Shown in pieces: positions 26,526 to 37,317 of a stretch of DNA of 64,000 nucleotides. This DNA is from Flavisphingopyxis soli. Lineage in GTDB: Bacteria > Pseudomonadota > Alphaproteobacteria > Sphingomonadales > Sphingomonadaceae. The notes under the pieces were generated by a model. The model made no database searches and was not told the DNA's origin. It saw only the letters and a list, made by a program, of their open reading frames with translations. The translations under genes were made by a program, and so were the position numbers. The DNA lies in assembly GCF_007995095.1 (NCBI RefSeq), contig NZ_VOPY01000002.1, positions 620,001 through 684,000 on the forward strand. Direction: 5' to 3'. Position 1 is the stretch's first letter. Every line of letters starts with the position of its first letter.

Positions 26526-27923
26526 TCACGGCAAATCGTGGCGCGCCAGTCGCTTGCGCAGCGTGTTGCGATTGATCCCGAGCCGCTCGGCTGCGCGCAA
26601 TTGATTGCCTCCGGTTTCGCCCAGAACGTACTCGAACAACGGCCGCTCGATTCGGGCGAGCAGGTCGTCATAAAGCGCGCCGGTAGCGCTCGGCGCTCGA
26701 TCCGCCAGCCAGCCGGCGATCGCACCGTCGATACCGTCGACGTCACCACCCGACTCATCCGTGGCTGTGACGAACTGGGCGCGGACATCGCTCACCCCGA
26801 ACGTGTCACCGCGCGCTAGCACGCACATGCGATAGACAAAATTCTCGAGCTCGCGGACATTGCCTGGCCAGTCCTGTCGTTCGATCAGTTTCAGCGCGGC
26901 TGCACTGATCGTCTTGGCGGGCAGGCCGCGATCCTGCGCCCCGACCATGAAATGCCGGCACAGGCCGGCGATATCACCGCGCCGCTCGCGTAGCGCGGGT
27001 ACCGCGACGGGAACGACGTTGAGACGATAGAACAGGTCTTCGCGAAACCGCCCCTCGGCGACGAGGTCGGGCAGCGAGCGATGCGAGGCGGCGATGATGC
27101 GGACGTCCGAGCGACGCACCTCCGACCCGCCAACCGGCGAATATTCGCCTGACTGGAGGACGCGCAGGAGCCGTGTTTGCGCATCGAGCGGCATGTCGCC
27201 GATCTCGTCGAGGAACAACGTGCCGCCTTCAGCCTGGCCGAAGCGTCCCTCTGTGCGTGCGTTCGCGCCAGTGAAGGCGCCCCTTTCGTGGCCGAACAGC
27301 TCCGATTCGACGAGATCACGAGGGATTGCCGCCATGTTGATCGCGACGAACGGTCGTTGCGCGCGCTGTCCCGATTGATGGATCGCACGCGCGACGAGTT
27401 CTTTGCCCGTGCCCGATTCGCCGCCAATCAGGACCGCGAGATCATTGTCGGCGAGCCGCGCGATCACGCGGTAGAGCGCTTGCATCGGCGGCGTGCGGCC
27501 AATCAGCAATTGCTCGCCGCCATCGGGGTCCTGCGCCGGTTCGGCCGCCGAGGCTTCGCGGTGCATCGCCGCAGCGGTGGTTTTCAACAGTTCGTCGAGA
27601 TCGAACGGCTTGGGCAGATAGTCGTAACTGCCGAGCCGCGCTGCGCGGATCGCGGTATCGAGCGTGTTCTGCGCCGACACGACGATCACCGAACAGCCAT
27701 CCGTATTTGCCAGCGCGTCGGCCAGCGTGTCGAAGCCGTTACCGTCGGGAAAAACAACGTCGGTAATCAGCAGGTCGTATGCCGCGCCCGCCAGCATCGC
27801 ATCGCGAGCCGCGCGCGTTTCGGCCAATGCGACGCGGTAACCCGCCCCTTCGAGCGAGGCCTGGATGACCGTCGCGACCGCATTGTCGTCCTCGGCAAGC
27901 AGGATGTGGGGCGAACCGCTCAC
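26526..27923 (-). CDS. ntrC: Nitrogen regulator NtrC (sigma-54 activator)
   Basis: The 465-residue activator has a receiver domain (HILLAEDDNAVATV, acceptor in LLITDVVFPDGNG), an AAA+ domain with Walker A GGESGTGKELVAR, an intact sigma-54 contact motif GAFTGA (ERGAFTGANAR), Walker B GTLFLDEIGDMP and a C-terminal Fis-type helix-turn-helix (NQLRAAERLGINRNTLRKR). I chose GTG at 27923, which overlaps the ntrB stop (GTGA); an upstream extension would run inside ntrB. It activates nitrogen-assimilation promoters when phosphorylated by NtrB. Confidence 0.95.
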   Translation of the reverse strand: MSGSPHILLAEDDNAVATVIQASLEGAGYRVALAETRAARDAMLAGAAYDLLITDVVFPDGNGFDTLADALANTDGCSVIVVSAQNTLDTAIRAARLGSYDYLPKPFDLDELLKTTAAAMHREASAAEPAQDPDGGEQLLIGRTPPMQALYRVIARLADNDLAVLIGGESGTGKELVARAIHQSGQRAQRPFVAINMAAIPRDLVESELFGHERGAFTGANARTEGRFGQAEGGTLFLDEIGDMPLDAQTRLLRVLQSGEYSPVGGSEVRRSDVRIIAASHRSLPDLVAEGRFREDLFYRLNVVPVAVPALRERRGDIAGLCRHFMVGAQDRGLPAKTISAAALKLIERQDWPGNVRELENFVYRMCVLARGDTFGVSDVRAQFVTATDESGGDVDGIDGAIAGWLADRAPSATGALYDDLLARIERPLFEYVLGETGGNQLRAAERLGINRNTLRKRLARHDLP

Positions 27924-28966
27924 TCTGCCCTCGCCAGCATCAGGCGGAAATGACTCAGCCCTCGTGTGTCGTCGCGGGCATATTCGATCGTCCCGCCCAT
28001 GTCGCGCGCGAGCCGGTCGACCAAAGCCAGGCCCAAGCCGGTGCCGCCGCTGCGCCCGCTGGCGAAGGGGCGAAAGAGGTCGGGCAGGATCGCCGCGGGG
28101 ACGCCGGGGCCGTTGTCGCTGACGCAAATCATGATCGGTGCATCGCGCGGGCGATCGTCGGGACCGCGCCCGGCGCTGTGGCCGTGGCGATAGCCGGTCG
28201 ACACGATAATCTTCGCATCGTCCTGCCCGGCTAGCGTCTCCGCCGCGTTTTTCACAAGGTTGAGCAATATCTGGACGAATGCATCCTCATCGAGCGACGC
28301 CTTCGGCAACGACGGATCGTGGCGTTCCTCGATCGCAATATCGGCAGCAAAGCCCGCGCGCGCGAGATCGAGCGCATGGCGGATCAACGGGAAGATGCTG
28401 GCCCCATGGAGATCGAGCGAGCGCTGCGACGAGAGAATTTCCATCCGGTCGATCAGCGCGGCAATCCGATCGACCTCGCGGCAGATCAGCATCGTGAAGC
28501 GCGCCGGGTCAGGCGTGCCGCTGGCGATCAGCTGCGCCGCGCCGCGGATGCCCGACAGCGGATTCTTGATCTCGTGGGCGAGGATCACCGCCGCGCCCTG
28601 AGCCGAGGGCTGCGCAGCTGCGGCGCGCGTTGCATCAGCACTCCGTGCTGGCAAAAGCGCGACGACGGTCCGCCCCGCCTCGTCGGTCTCGGCGAGAATA
28701 TCGAGCGCCAGCGTGCGACCGGGGAGCGCCAGCGCGACGTCGAACGCGCGCATGACCTGCGACGCCGGATACTCTCGTCCGGCAAAATCGGGCGCGATGT
28801 CGCTGAAATGTCGCCCGACGAGCTGGCGATCGGCCAGTCCGAGCTGGTTCTGGGCGGCAGGGTTGACCGCAATGATCGTGCCCGTCGGGTCGAGCATCAT
28901 CGTCGCGACCGGATGCGCGTCGAATTGCCTGCCCTCGCCGTCTCTCGCGGGGGCAAGCGTCGTCAC
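27920..28966 (-). CDS. ntrB: Nitrogen sensor kinase NtrB
   Basis: The soluble 348-residue kinase has a PAS domain (residues 15-110), the H box [19 protein letters not shown], the N box [15 protein letters not shown]1 DNGPGVP and G2 [14 protein letters not shown]. It phosphorylates or dephosphorylates NtrC according to PII status, established for the family. Its start overlaps the dusB stop and its stop overlaps the ntrC GTG, so dusB-ntrB-ntrC are co-translated. Confidence 0.95.
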   Translation of the reverse strand: MTTLAPARDGEGRQFDAHPVATMMLDPTGTIIAVNPAAQNQLGLADRQLVGRHFSDIAPDFAGREYPASQVMRAFDVALALPGRTLALDILAETDEAGRTVVALLPARSADATRAAAAQPSAQGAAVILAHEIKNPLSGIRGAAQLIASGTPDPARFTMLICREVDRIAALIDRMEILSSQRSLDLHGASIFPLIRHALDLARAGFAADIAIEERHDPSLPKASLDEDAFVQILLNLVKNAAETLAGQDDAKIIVSTGYRHGHSAGRGPDDRPRDAPIMICVSDNGPGVPAAILPDLFRPFASGRSGGTGLGLALVDRLARDMGGTIEYARDDTRGLSHFRLMLARAE

Positions 28967-30006
28967 GCCGCCGCCTGCGCCGGTGCGGGCCCGGCGAGCA
29001 GCGGGGTGTAGAATGCCTCGAGCATATCGAGCACCTTCGCCGCCGCGGGCACCTGGTTGACCGCATTGCGGAACTCGGCAGATCCGGTCAGCCCCTTGGT
29101 ATACCAGCCGATATGCTTGCGCGCGAGATTAACCCCGGTCATTTCGCCGTAATGGTCGAGCATCGCGCGATAATGTTCGACGATCAGCGCATATTGTTCG
29201 GCAAGGCTGGGATCGGCACGCCGCTCCCCGGTCGCCAGCCAGTGCATCATCTGGCCAAGCAGCCAGGGCCGGCCATAGCAGCCGCGGCCGATCATGACGC
29301 CGTCGGCACCCGACTGGTCGAGCGCGGTCGCGACGTCCTCGATGCTCGTAATATCGCCATTGACGATGACCGGCACCGAAACCGCGTCCTTGACCGAGCG
29401 AACGAACGACCAGTCGGCGCTGCCACGATACATCTGGCAACGCGTGCGGCCGTGGACGGTGATCATCTTGGCACCCAGGTCCTCGGCAATGTGCGCGAGT
29501 TCGGGTGCGTTGAGGCTGTCATGGTCCCAGCCCATCCGCATCTTGACGGTGACGGGAACCGAGACCGCCTCGACCGTCGCCTTGATCAGCGCCGCGGCGA
29601 GCTTGGGGACGCGCATCAGCGCCGATCCCGCATCGCCGTTGACGACCTTCTTGACCGGACACCCCATGTTGATGTCGATGATCGCCGCGCCGCGCTGTTC
29701 ATTGAGCTTGGCCGCCTCGGCCATCTCATCGGGGTTACAGCCGGCAAGCTGGAGCGAGACAGGCTCTTCGAGCGGATGCCACGCTGCCTTCTGCAGCGAC
29801 TGGCGCGTTTCGCGGATCATCGCCGGGCTGGCGATCATCTCGGTGACGTTGAGACCCGACCCATAGCGCCGGACGAGCGTACGGAACGGCATGTCGGTCA
29901 CCCCGGTCATCGGCGCGAGGATGACGGGCATGGCAATATCGATATTGCCGACCCGGATCGGGCCGACCGCAGGATGCGGGGTCGAAAGAGGTTGTGGGCT
30001 GGTCAT
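28963..30006 (-). CDS. dusB: tRNA-dihydrouridine synthase
   Basis: The 347-residue FMN enzyme carries [12 protein letters not shown], the catalytic cysteine in [28 protein letters not shown] and [13 protein letters not shown]. It reduces specific uridines in tRNA. It heads the operon with the ntr genes, the arrangement known from rhizobia and other alphaproteobacteria as nifR3-ntrB-ntrC. I used the ATG at 30006; an earlier ATG adds only residues without similarity. The promoter should lie in the 80 bases before ispDF, which is divergent. Confidence 0.94.
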   Translation of the reverse strand: MTSPQPLSTPHPAVGPIRVGNIDIAMPVILAPMTGVTDMPFRTLVRRYGSGLNVTEMIASPAMIRETRQSLQKAAWHPLEEPVSLQLAGCNPDEMAEAAKLNEQRGAAIIDINMGCPVKKVVNGDAGSALMRVPKLAAALIKATVEAVSVPVTVKMRMGWDHDSLNAPELAHIAEDLGAKMITVHGRTRCQMYRGSADWSFVRSVKDAVSVPVIVNGDITSIEDVATALDQSGADGVMIGRGCYGRPWLLGQMMHWLATGERRADPSLAEQYALIVEHYRAMLDHYGEMTGVNLARKHIGWYTKGLTGSAEFRNAVNQVPAAAKVLDMLEAFYTPLLAGPAPAQAAA

Positions 30007-30086
30007 ATGCTGCTCAAAATTTAGGCACGGGCCTCTAACCCTATTCGCTCTGGCGGGCAAGCGCGCCCTGCGCTAGGCGCGCAAGC

Positions 30087-31262
30087 ATGACGGCCCCCAT
30101 AACGATCCCCAGTATCGCTGCGATCGTCCTTGCTGCCGGCAAGGGCGTGCGCGCAGGCGGCAGCGCGCCCAAGCAGTTCGCGCGGCTGGCGGGCAAGCCC
30201 GTGCTCCGCTGGAGCGTCGAGACGCTGGCGCGCGATCCTCGAATAGGATCGGTCGTCGTTGTAACGCACCCCGATAACCGCGACGACGCGGTCACGATCC
30301 TCGAAGGCATACCAGGACTGACATTCGCCGATGGCGGCGCCACGCGGCGCGAGAGTGTCGCAAGTGGCTTGGCAGCGATCGATGGCGATCTCGTCATGGT
30401 GCACGATGCGGCGCGACCCTTGCTCCCCGTACGCGTTCTCGATCGGCTGATTGCCGCGATGGACGACGGCGAGCTTGCGGGGGCGGCCCCTGCCCTGCCA
30501 ATCGCCGACACGCTGGCGGAGCGCGACAATGCGGCACTCGGCGCGGTCGTCGATCGCGGCGCGCTGGTCCGCATCCAGACACCGCAGATTTTCCGCACCG
30601 ATGCGCTCATGGCCGCCCATCGCGACTGGCAAGGCGAAGAGCCCACCGACGATGCGCAGATGGTGCGGCAGGGGGGCGAAAGTGTCGGTATCGTCAAAGG
30701 GGCAGCGATGCTCGACAAGATCACCTGGCCCGACGATCTCGCCCGGCTGGCGGCGCAGGTCGGCGCCAACCGCCGGATCGCGACAGGCATGGGTTTCGAC
30801 GTCCATCGCCTCGTCGCGGGTGAGGAATTGTGGCTCGGCGGCGTCCAGATCGCGCACGACAGGGGACTCGCCGGACACAGCGACGCCGATGTCGCGCTTC
30901 ACGCGCTGACCGACGCGATCCTCGGCGCGATCGGCGCGGGCGATATTGGCGTACATTTCCCGCCAAGCGACCAGCAATGGCGCGGCGCACGATCTGACCG
31001 ATTCCTGAAGCATGCCGGCGATCTCGTTGCCGCCGCCAATGGAGCGATCCAGTCGATCGATCTCACGATCATCTGCGAGGAACCCAAGATCGGACCCTAT
31101 CGCGAAGCCATGCGTATTAGGATAGCAGAGATACTCGAGATGAGCGTAACGCAGGTCAGCGTGAAAGCCACGACGACCGAAGGACTGGGCTACGCCGGAC
31201 GAGGCGAAGGCATCGCCGCCCAGGCGATCGCTACCTTACAGATCACGGAACCACCGATATGA
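30087..31262 (+). CDS. ispDF: Bifunctional MEP cytidylyltransferase / MECDP synthase
   Basis: The 391-residue fusion joins two non-consecutive steps of the non-mevalonate isoprenoid pathway. The N-terminal IspD part (to about residue 225) has VLAAGKGVRAGGSAPKQF and HDAARPLL; the C-terminal IspF part has MGFDVHRL, GHSDADVALHALTDAILGA and KATTTEGLGYAGRGEG, with the zinc-binding Asp and His residues. Fusion is usual in alphaproteobacteria. The stop overlaps pncC (ATGA). Confidence 0.96.
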   Translation: MTAPITIPSIAAIVLAAGKGVRAGGSAPKQFARLAGKPVLRWSVETLARDPRIGSVVVVTHPDNRDDAVTILEGIPGLTFADGGATRRESVASGLAAIDGDLVMVHDAARPLLPVRVLDRLIAAMDDGELAGAAPALPIADTLAERDNAALGAVVDRGALVRIQTPQIFRTDALMAAHRDWQGEEPTDDAQMVRQGGESVGIVKGAAMLDKITWPDDLARLAAQVGANRRIATGMGFDVHRLVAGEELWLGGVQIAHDRGLAGHSDADVALHALTDAILGAIGAGDIGVHFPPSDQQWRGARSDRFLKHAGDLVAAANGAIQSIDLTIICEEPKIGPYREAMRIRIAEILEMSVTQVSVKATTTEGLGYAGRGEGIAAQAIATLQITEPPI

Positions 31263-31804
31263 CCGATCCGATCTTCAACCTGCCACGTGAACTGATCGAC
31301 ACCGCCGCGCGGGTGATCGACGAGAATCGCGTGGCGGGACGCACCGTGGCACTGGCCGAAAGCTGCACCGGCGGGCTCGTCGCCGCCTGCCTGACCGCGG
31401 TATCGGGCAGTTCGGACGTTTTCACCGAGGGCTTCGTCAGCTATTCGAACGACGCCAAGGTGCGCATGCTCGGCGTCAGTTCGGAGATTATCGAGACGTT
31501 CGGCGCGGTCAGCCTGGCCGGCGCGTGGGCGATGGCGCTCGGCGCGCTCAAGAATTCGGACGCCGATATCGCTGTCGCGGTCACCGGGATTGCCGGACCG
31601 ACCGGTGGCAGCGATCAGAAACCCGTCGGGACGGTCGTGTTCGCCCGTGCCATCCGCGGGCAGAATCCCGACAATATCTATGCCGAACGGATGCACTTCG
31701 ATCTCGACGATCGCGGTGCGATCCGGCGTCAGGCCACGCTGTTCGCGCTCGAGCTGCTGTCGCCATCCAAGGATGCCGAGTGTGCTGCCAGCCCTTCGCC
31801 GTAA
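31259..31804 (+). CDS. pncC: Nicotinamide-nucleotide amidohydrolase (CinA C-terminal domain only)
   Basis: The 181-residue protein has the CinA-domain core AESCTGGLVAACLT, SSDVFTEGFVSYSNDAKVRMLGV and AVTGIAGPTGGSDQKPVGTV. It deamidates NMN to nicotinate mononucleotide in NAD salvage; the N-terminal COG1058 domain of full CinA is absent, as is usual for stand-alone PncC. The last 15 or so residues (SPSKDAECAASPSP) lie beyond the conserved end and overlap the convergent ratA gene by 76 bases. Confidence 0.93.
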   Translation: MTDPIFNLPRELIDTAARVIDENRVAGRTVALAESCTGGLVAACLTAVSGSSDVFTEGFVSYSNDAKVRMLGVSSEIIETFGAVSLAGAWAMALGALKNSDADIAVAVTGIAGPTGGSDQKPVGTVVFARAIRGQNPDNIYAERMHFDLDDRGAIRRQATLFALELLSPSKDAECAASPSP

Positions 31805-32226
31805 AGCGCATCGGCGCGTGTTTCGAACGCGCCGATCATCTTGCGCAGCGCCGAATCGAACATCGCCCCGGCAAGCTGGTTGAACAGGCCCGACTTGAAC
31901 GCGAAATCGACGCAGAAATCGACCTCGCAGCCCCCCTGCCCGTCGTCGCTGAAGATCCATTCGTTGTGCAGGTACTTCAACGGACCGTCGAGGTAATCGA
32001 CACAGATGCTGCTCGGCCGTTGCTTGACGACGCGGCTGGTGAACTGTTCGCGTAGCGCCTTGAAGCCGACGATCAGGTCGGCGACCATTTCGGTCTCGCT
32101 GTCCGAGCGCACGCGCACCGCCATCACCCAGGGGAGGAACTCGTCATAGGCGCCGACATCGGCGACGAGCGCGTACATCTGCTCGGGCGTGTACGGCAGG
32201 TGCCGGGTTTCGTGGTGGCGGGGCAT
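31729..32226 (-). CDS. ratA: RatA/COQ10-type START-like (SRPBCC) protein
   Basis: The 165-residue protein shows the family layout: HLPYTPEQMYALVADVGAYDEFLPW, VVKQRPSSICVDYLDGPLKYLHNEW and VDFAFKSGLFNQLAGAMFD. Relatives bind ubiquinone or its precursors (COQ10) and one E. coli member was named for ribosome association; a quinone-related role is the safer reading. The C-terminal 24 residues, rich in Ser, Ala and Gly, come from the overlap with pncC. It follows lipA by two bases, the common alphaproteobacterial lipA-ratA pair. Confidence 0.9.
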   Translation of the reverse strand: MPRHHETRHLPYTPEQMYALVADVGAYDEFLPWVMAVRVRSDSETEMVADLIVGFKALREQFTSRVVKQRPSSICVDYLDGPLKYLHNEWIFSDDGQGGCEVDFCVDFAFKSGLFNQLAGAMFDSALRKMIGAFETRADALYGEGLAAHSASLDGDSSSSANSVA

Positions 32227-32228
32227 CG

Positions 32229-33173
32229 TCAGCCGCGTGCGGACTGCGCCGCCAGCCTGGCCTCGCGTGCCGCCTTCATCTGGGCGAAATCGTCGCCGGC
32301 ATGGTAGCTCGAGCGCGTCAGCGGCGACGATGCGACCTGGAGGAAGCCCTTGGCGCGGGCGATCTGGGCATAGGCGTCGAACGCCTGCGGGGTGACGAAA
32401 TCGATCACCTTGGCGTGCCGCGGGGTCGGCTGGAGATACTGGCCCATCGTCAGGAAATCGACATCGGCGCTGCGCATGTCGTCCATCACCTGGTGCACTT
32501 CCAGTCGCTCTTCGCCGAGGCCGAGCATGATGCCCGACTTGGTGAAGATCGTCGGGTCGAGCCGCTTGACCGTCTCGAGCAGGCGGAGCGAGGCGTAATA
32601 GCGCGCTCCGGGACGGATCGTCGGATAGAGCCGCGGGACGGTCTCGAGATTGTGGTTGTAGACGTCGGGCCGCGCGGCAACGATCGCTTCGACCGCGGCC
32701 ATCGACTTGTTGCGGAAATCGGGGGTCAGGATCTCGATCGTCGTGTCGGGCGTCGACCGGCGCAGCGCCTCGATCACCTTGACGAACTGCGACGCACCGC
32801 CGTCGGGCAGGTCGTCGCGATCGACCGAAGTGATGACGATATGCTTCAGACCGAGCTTGGCCGCAGCCTCGGCGGTATGTTCGGGCTCGAATGGGTCGAC
32901 CGCGCGCGGCATGCCCGTCTTGACGTTGCAGAAGGCGCAGGCGCGCGTGCAGACGTCGCCCAGGATCATCACCGTCGCGTGCTTCTTGGTCCAGCACTCG
33001 CCGATATTGGGGCAGGCCGCCTCTTCGCACACGGTATTGAGGCTGAGGTCACGCATCAGCTTGCGCGTTTCGGCAAAGCCGGTGCCGCCGGGTGCCTTGA
33101 CGCGAATCCAGTCGGGTTTGCGCTGGCGTTCGGGACGGGCGGGAGCGGCGATGACAGGTGCGGGATCGTTCAT
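32229..33173 (-). CDS. lipA: Lipoyl synthase
   Basis: The 314-residue radical-SAM enzyme has both iron-sulfur clusters: the auxiliary site [12 protein letters not shown] and the SAM site CTRACAFC, plus the C-terminal [15 protein letters not shown] with the Ser that ligates the auxiliary cluster. It inserts two sulfur atoms into octanoyl-protein to make lipoyl groups for the 2-oxo acid dehydrogenases. I used the ATG at 33173 ([11 protein letters not shown]) as start; 12 extra upstream residues look non-coding. ratA follows directly. Confidence 0.97.
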   Translation of the reverse strand: MNDPAPVIAAPARPERQRKPDWIRVKAPGGTGFAETRKLMRDLSLNTVCEEAACPNIGECWTKKHATVMILGDVCTRACAFCNVKTGMPRAVDPFEPEHTAEAAAKLGLKHIVITSVDRDDLPDGGASQFVKVIEALRRSTPDTTIEILTPDFRNKSMAAVEAIVAARPDVYNHNLETVPRLYPTIRPGARYYASLRLLETVKRLDPTIFTKSGIMLGLGEERLEVHQVMDDMRSADVDFLTMGQYLQPTPRHAKVIDFVTPQAFDAYAQIARAKGFLQVASSPLTRSSYHAGDDFAQMKAAREARLAAQSARG

Positions 33174-33253
33174 GCCTGCGCAGATAGCGATGGTCCGCTT
33201 GCTTCTCAACCTAAGTCTTGCGCGACGCGGCGGTTGACGGCAAATGAGCGGCC

Positions 33254-33901
33254 ATGACCGAATTTGTCGAACTGCTGGCGGGCTATCGCCGTTTCCGTGA
33301 CACTGGCTGGCGCGAACAGCGCGCGCGCTGGGATGAACTCAAGGACGGCCAGGCGCCCAAGACGATGATTATCGCCTGTTCGGACAGCCGCGTCGATCCG
33401 GCGCAGATATTCGATACCAATCCGGGCGAGATGTTCGTCGTGCGCAACGTCGCCAATCTCGTCCCCCCGTTCGAACAGGGCGGCGGTCGCCACGGCGTTT
33501 CGGCCGCGCTCGAGTTCGCCGTGACCCAGCTCAAGGTCGCCGACATCGTCGTCATGGGCCACGGCGCCTGCGGCGGCTGCGAAGCGGCCTTTACCGGATC
33601 GTTCGCCGATGCCGAGGAAGGCAGCGGCGGCTTCATCGCGCACTGGGTCGACATGCTCGACGACGCAGTGGCCCGCGTCCGCGAAGAGCATGGCAGCGAA
33701 AAAAGCCGCACCGCGCTGCGTGCGGTCGAACATGAAGCGGTGCGGGTCAGCCTGGCCAATTTGCGCAGCTTCCCGTTCGTCTGCGATGCCGAGGCGAACG
33801 GTACGCTGGCGCTGCACGGAGCGTGGTTCGCGATCTCCGACGGGATCCTCCACCGGCTCGACGAAACGCGCGGCACCTTCGCGGCCGAACCGGTCGAATA
33901 A
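33254..33901 (+). CDS. Beta-class carbonic anhydrase
   Basis: The 215-residue enzyme shows the zinc ligands of the beta class: Cys in [11 protein letters not shown], and His and Cys in [29 protein letters not shown] and the internal [15 protein letters not shown] are also conserved. It interconverts CO2 and bicarbonate in the cytoplasm. It is divergent from lipA, with 80 bases between them for both promoters, and is followed by a palindromic repeat element. Confidence 0.94.
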   Translation: MTEFVELLAGYRRFRDTGWREQRARWDELKDGQAPKTMIIACSDSRVDPAQIFDTNPGEMFVVRNVANLVPPFEQGGGRHGVSAALEFAVTQLKVADIVVMGHGACGGCEAAFTGSFADAEEGSGGFIAHWVDMLDDAVARVREEHGSEKSRTALRAVEHEAVRVSLANLRSFPFVCDAEANGTLALHGAWFAISDGILHRLDETRGTFAAEPVE

Positions 33902-33907
33902 ATTAAT

Positions 33908-34065
33908 CGTCATTGCGAGCGGCGCAGCCGCGCGGCAATCTCTGCGACAGCTGCTTCGGTAGTTCTGGGCGTTCGAGGACAAGGAATTCCCGATACTGTC
34001 GCAACCGGTCAACGCTTTGCCCTCTCGGGAGATTGCTTCGTCGCCTTCGACTCCTCGCAATGACG
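33908..34065. repeat. 158-bp imperfect palindromic intergenic element
   Basis: The element begins with CGTCATTGCGAG (33908-33919) and ends with its exact inverse CTCGCAATGACG (34054-34065). Inside, both arms carry GCAATCTC at similar depth, then a unique middle of about 60 bases follows. Termini of this type occur in dispersed non-coding repeats of several alphaproteobacteria, so it is probably a small mobile palindromic element or its relic. It lies only between genes and has no open frame. Confidence 0.75.
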
Positions 34066-34096
34066 GATTAGGTTGATTTCCTCCCGGCGCCAAGCG

Positions 34097-34840
34097 ATGA
34101 CGCTGGCCATGTCCGACACCGATCACCGCAATTCACCCAACATCGTCCTGCTGATCGACGCCGATAACGCGTCGCCCTCGGGTATCGACCCGGTACTGAC
34201 GGTCCTGGCCGAACTGGGCTCGGTCAATATCCGCCGCGTCTATGGCAACTGGCGCAAGCAGAGCCTCAAGGGCTGGGCCGATATCGTCCACCGCTTCGGC
34301 ATCGAGCCACAGCAGCAGTTCGACCTGACCAAGGGCAAGAACGCGACCGACATGAAGATGACGATCGACGCGATGGACCTGTTGTTTCGCGACCGCGTCG
34401 ATGGCTTCGGCATCATGTCGAGTGACAGCGACTTCACCCCGCTGGCCATGCGGATCAAACAGGCGGGCGTGCCCGTTTACGGCTTCGGCAGCGCCAAGAC
34501 GCCCGAGGCATTCAAGCAGGCGTGCAGCCGCTGGATCGACGTCGACGAGCTGATCCGTGCGGCCAAGGAAGACGACAGCCCCAAAGGTCACGGCGGCGAA
34601 AAGAAACGCGCGGTGACCAAGGAGCTGATCGACCTGTTGCTCGACGCCTATGGCCAGTCGAAGCGCGACGAGCGTGGCTTTACCAAGCTGTCCGAAGTCG
34701 GCCAGCGCGCGGGCAACCGTTCGAGTTTCGACACGCGCAATTTCGGCTTTGCGCGCCTGTCCGACCTGATCGCCGAAGTGCCCAATTTCACCGCCGAACG
34801 GCGTGACGACGGGCAAATGTGGGTAAAGAGGCTGAGATGA
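34097..34840 (+). CDS. NYN-domain (PIN-like) protein with C-terminal OST-HTH/LOTUS domain
   Basis: The 247-residue protein has an N-terminal NYN nuclease-like domain: NIVLLIDADNAS carries the first metal-binding Asp, TKGKNATDMKMTIDAMDLL the second, and SSDSDFTPLAMRIKQAG the third acidic patch. A LOTUS-like domain follows (about 175-247: ELIDLLLDAYGQ, LSEVGQRAGNRSSFDTRNFG). NYN domains are related to PIN ribonucleases and LOTUS domains bind RNA, so RNA cleavage or sensing is likely but untested for this type. Another ATG at 34109 (MSDTDHRN) is an equally possible start. The stop overlaps the acylphosphatase start. Confidence 0.85.
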   Translation: MTLAMSDTDHRNSPNIVLLIDADNASPSGIDPVLTVLAELGSVNIRRVYGNWRKQSLKGWADIVHRFGIEPQQQFDLTKGKNATDMKMTIDAMDLLFRDRVDGFGIMSSDSDFTPLAMRIKQAGVPVYGFGSAKTPEAFKQACSRWIDVDELIRAAKEDDSPKGHGGEKKRAVTKELIDLLLDAYGQSKRDERGFTKLSEVGQRAGNRSSFDTRNFGFARLSDLIAEVPNFTAERRDDGQMWVKRLR

Positions 34841-35118
34841 GCGAAACCGCCGTCAGGGTCATGATAGCCGGCCGCGTGCAAGGCATCGGCTATCGCATGT
34901 GGGCGCAGGGCAAGGCGCGCGGGCTCGGCCTGCTCGGCTGGGTGCGCAATCGCCAGGACGGCACTGTCGAGGCGCTTGTCCAGGGCGCGAGCGACAAGGT
35001 CGAGGCATTCCTCACCGCATCGGAAAAGGGCCCGCGCGGCGCCCGCGTCGACGATGTCATGGCGGTACCCGAGGCGACCCAGCAGCTGTCGAACTTCGAA
35101 ATCGTCCCCGACGCCTGA
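34837..35118 (+). CDS. Acylphosphatase
   Basis: At 93 residues this is a standard acylphosphatase with the catalytic Arg in GRVQGIGYRMW and the catalytic Asn in WVRNRQDGTVEALVQG. It hydrolyses carboxyl-phosphate bonds in small metabolites. The ATG overlaps the stop of the NYN-LOTUS gene, so the two are made together. Confidence 0.93.
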   Translation: MSETAVRVMIAGRVQGIGYRMWAQGKARGLGLLGWVRNRQDGTVEALVQGASDKVEAFLTASEKGPRGARVDDVMAVPEATQQLSNFEIVPDA

Positions 35119-35121
35119 ACG

Positions 35122-35283
35122 TCAGACGGCGTCTAGGTCCCTGCTCAGCAAGTCGATCCGCTTGCGATAGAGATCGGCAAGCTCGCGATGGACCTTGGCG
35201 ATCACCGCGCTTTCCGCCGCATCGGCCGCCCGCTCCTCGCGCTCGGCGCGCGAGCGGTAATATTCGCTGTCGTAGATCTTCAT
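35122..35283 (-). CDS. Small charged helical protein, 53 residues
   Basis: The frame starts MKIYDSEYYRSRAEREER and ends LLSRDLDAV. It is almost entirely predicted helix, rich in Arg, Glu and Ala (RAEREERAADAAESA), with no Cys and no membrane segment. The codon third positions are GC-rich as in neighbouring genes and the gene fills the space between acylphosphatase and the ettA region without overlap, which supports it as real. Function unknown. It is convergent with acylphosphatase, stop to stop with three bases between. Confidence 0.6.
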   Translation of the reverse strand: MKIYDSEYYRSRAEREERAADAAESAVIAKVHRELADLYRKRIDLLSRDLDAV

Positions 35284-35456
35284 AACACGTCCCCACCCAG
35301 AGGTTCCGCTTAGTGCGACGGCGATACACCCGTCATCGGAGTCGCACCCACCGATTTGTTATGCCTGCGCAACAAGCCGGTGGCGCAGTCTCGTCTAGCG
35401 CGGCCGTACGACTCTTTCATGTCGGATCGGAGACGGCATGGACTGATTGGGGGAAA

Positions 35457-37130
<1,674 letters not shown>

Positions 37131-37317
37131 GCTGTGTCCTTCAGACGATTTTGCGTAGGGCTGAACGGGTCGACTATCGGTGGTGCGTCGCGTGTGATGC
37201 AGTTCGAGCGGTCCAGGGCTACGGAGAGGGTTGAATTTGCCGCCTCCCCTAGCGGTGGCGGCGGCGCGCATCAACCGACCATTGGCAATGCGGCTTCGAG
37301 CGGTTAGCACTGCGCGC

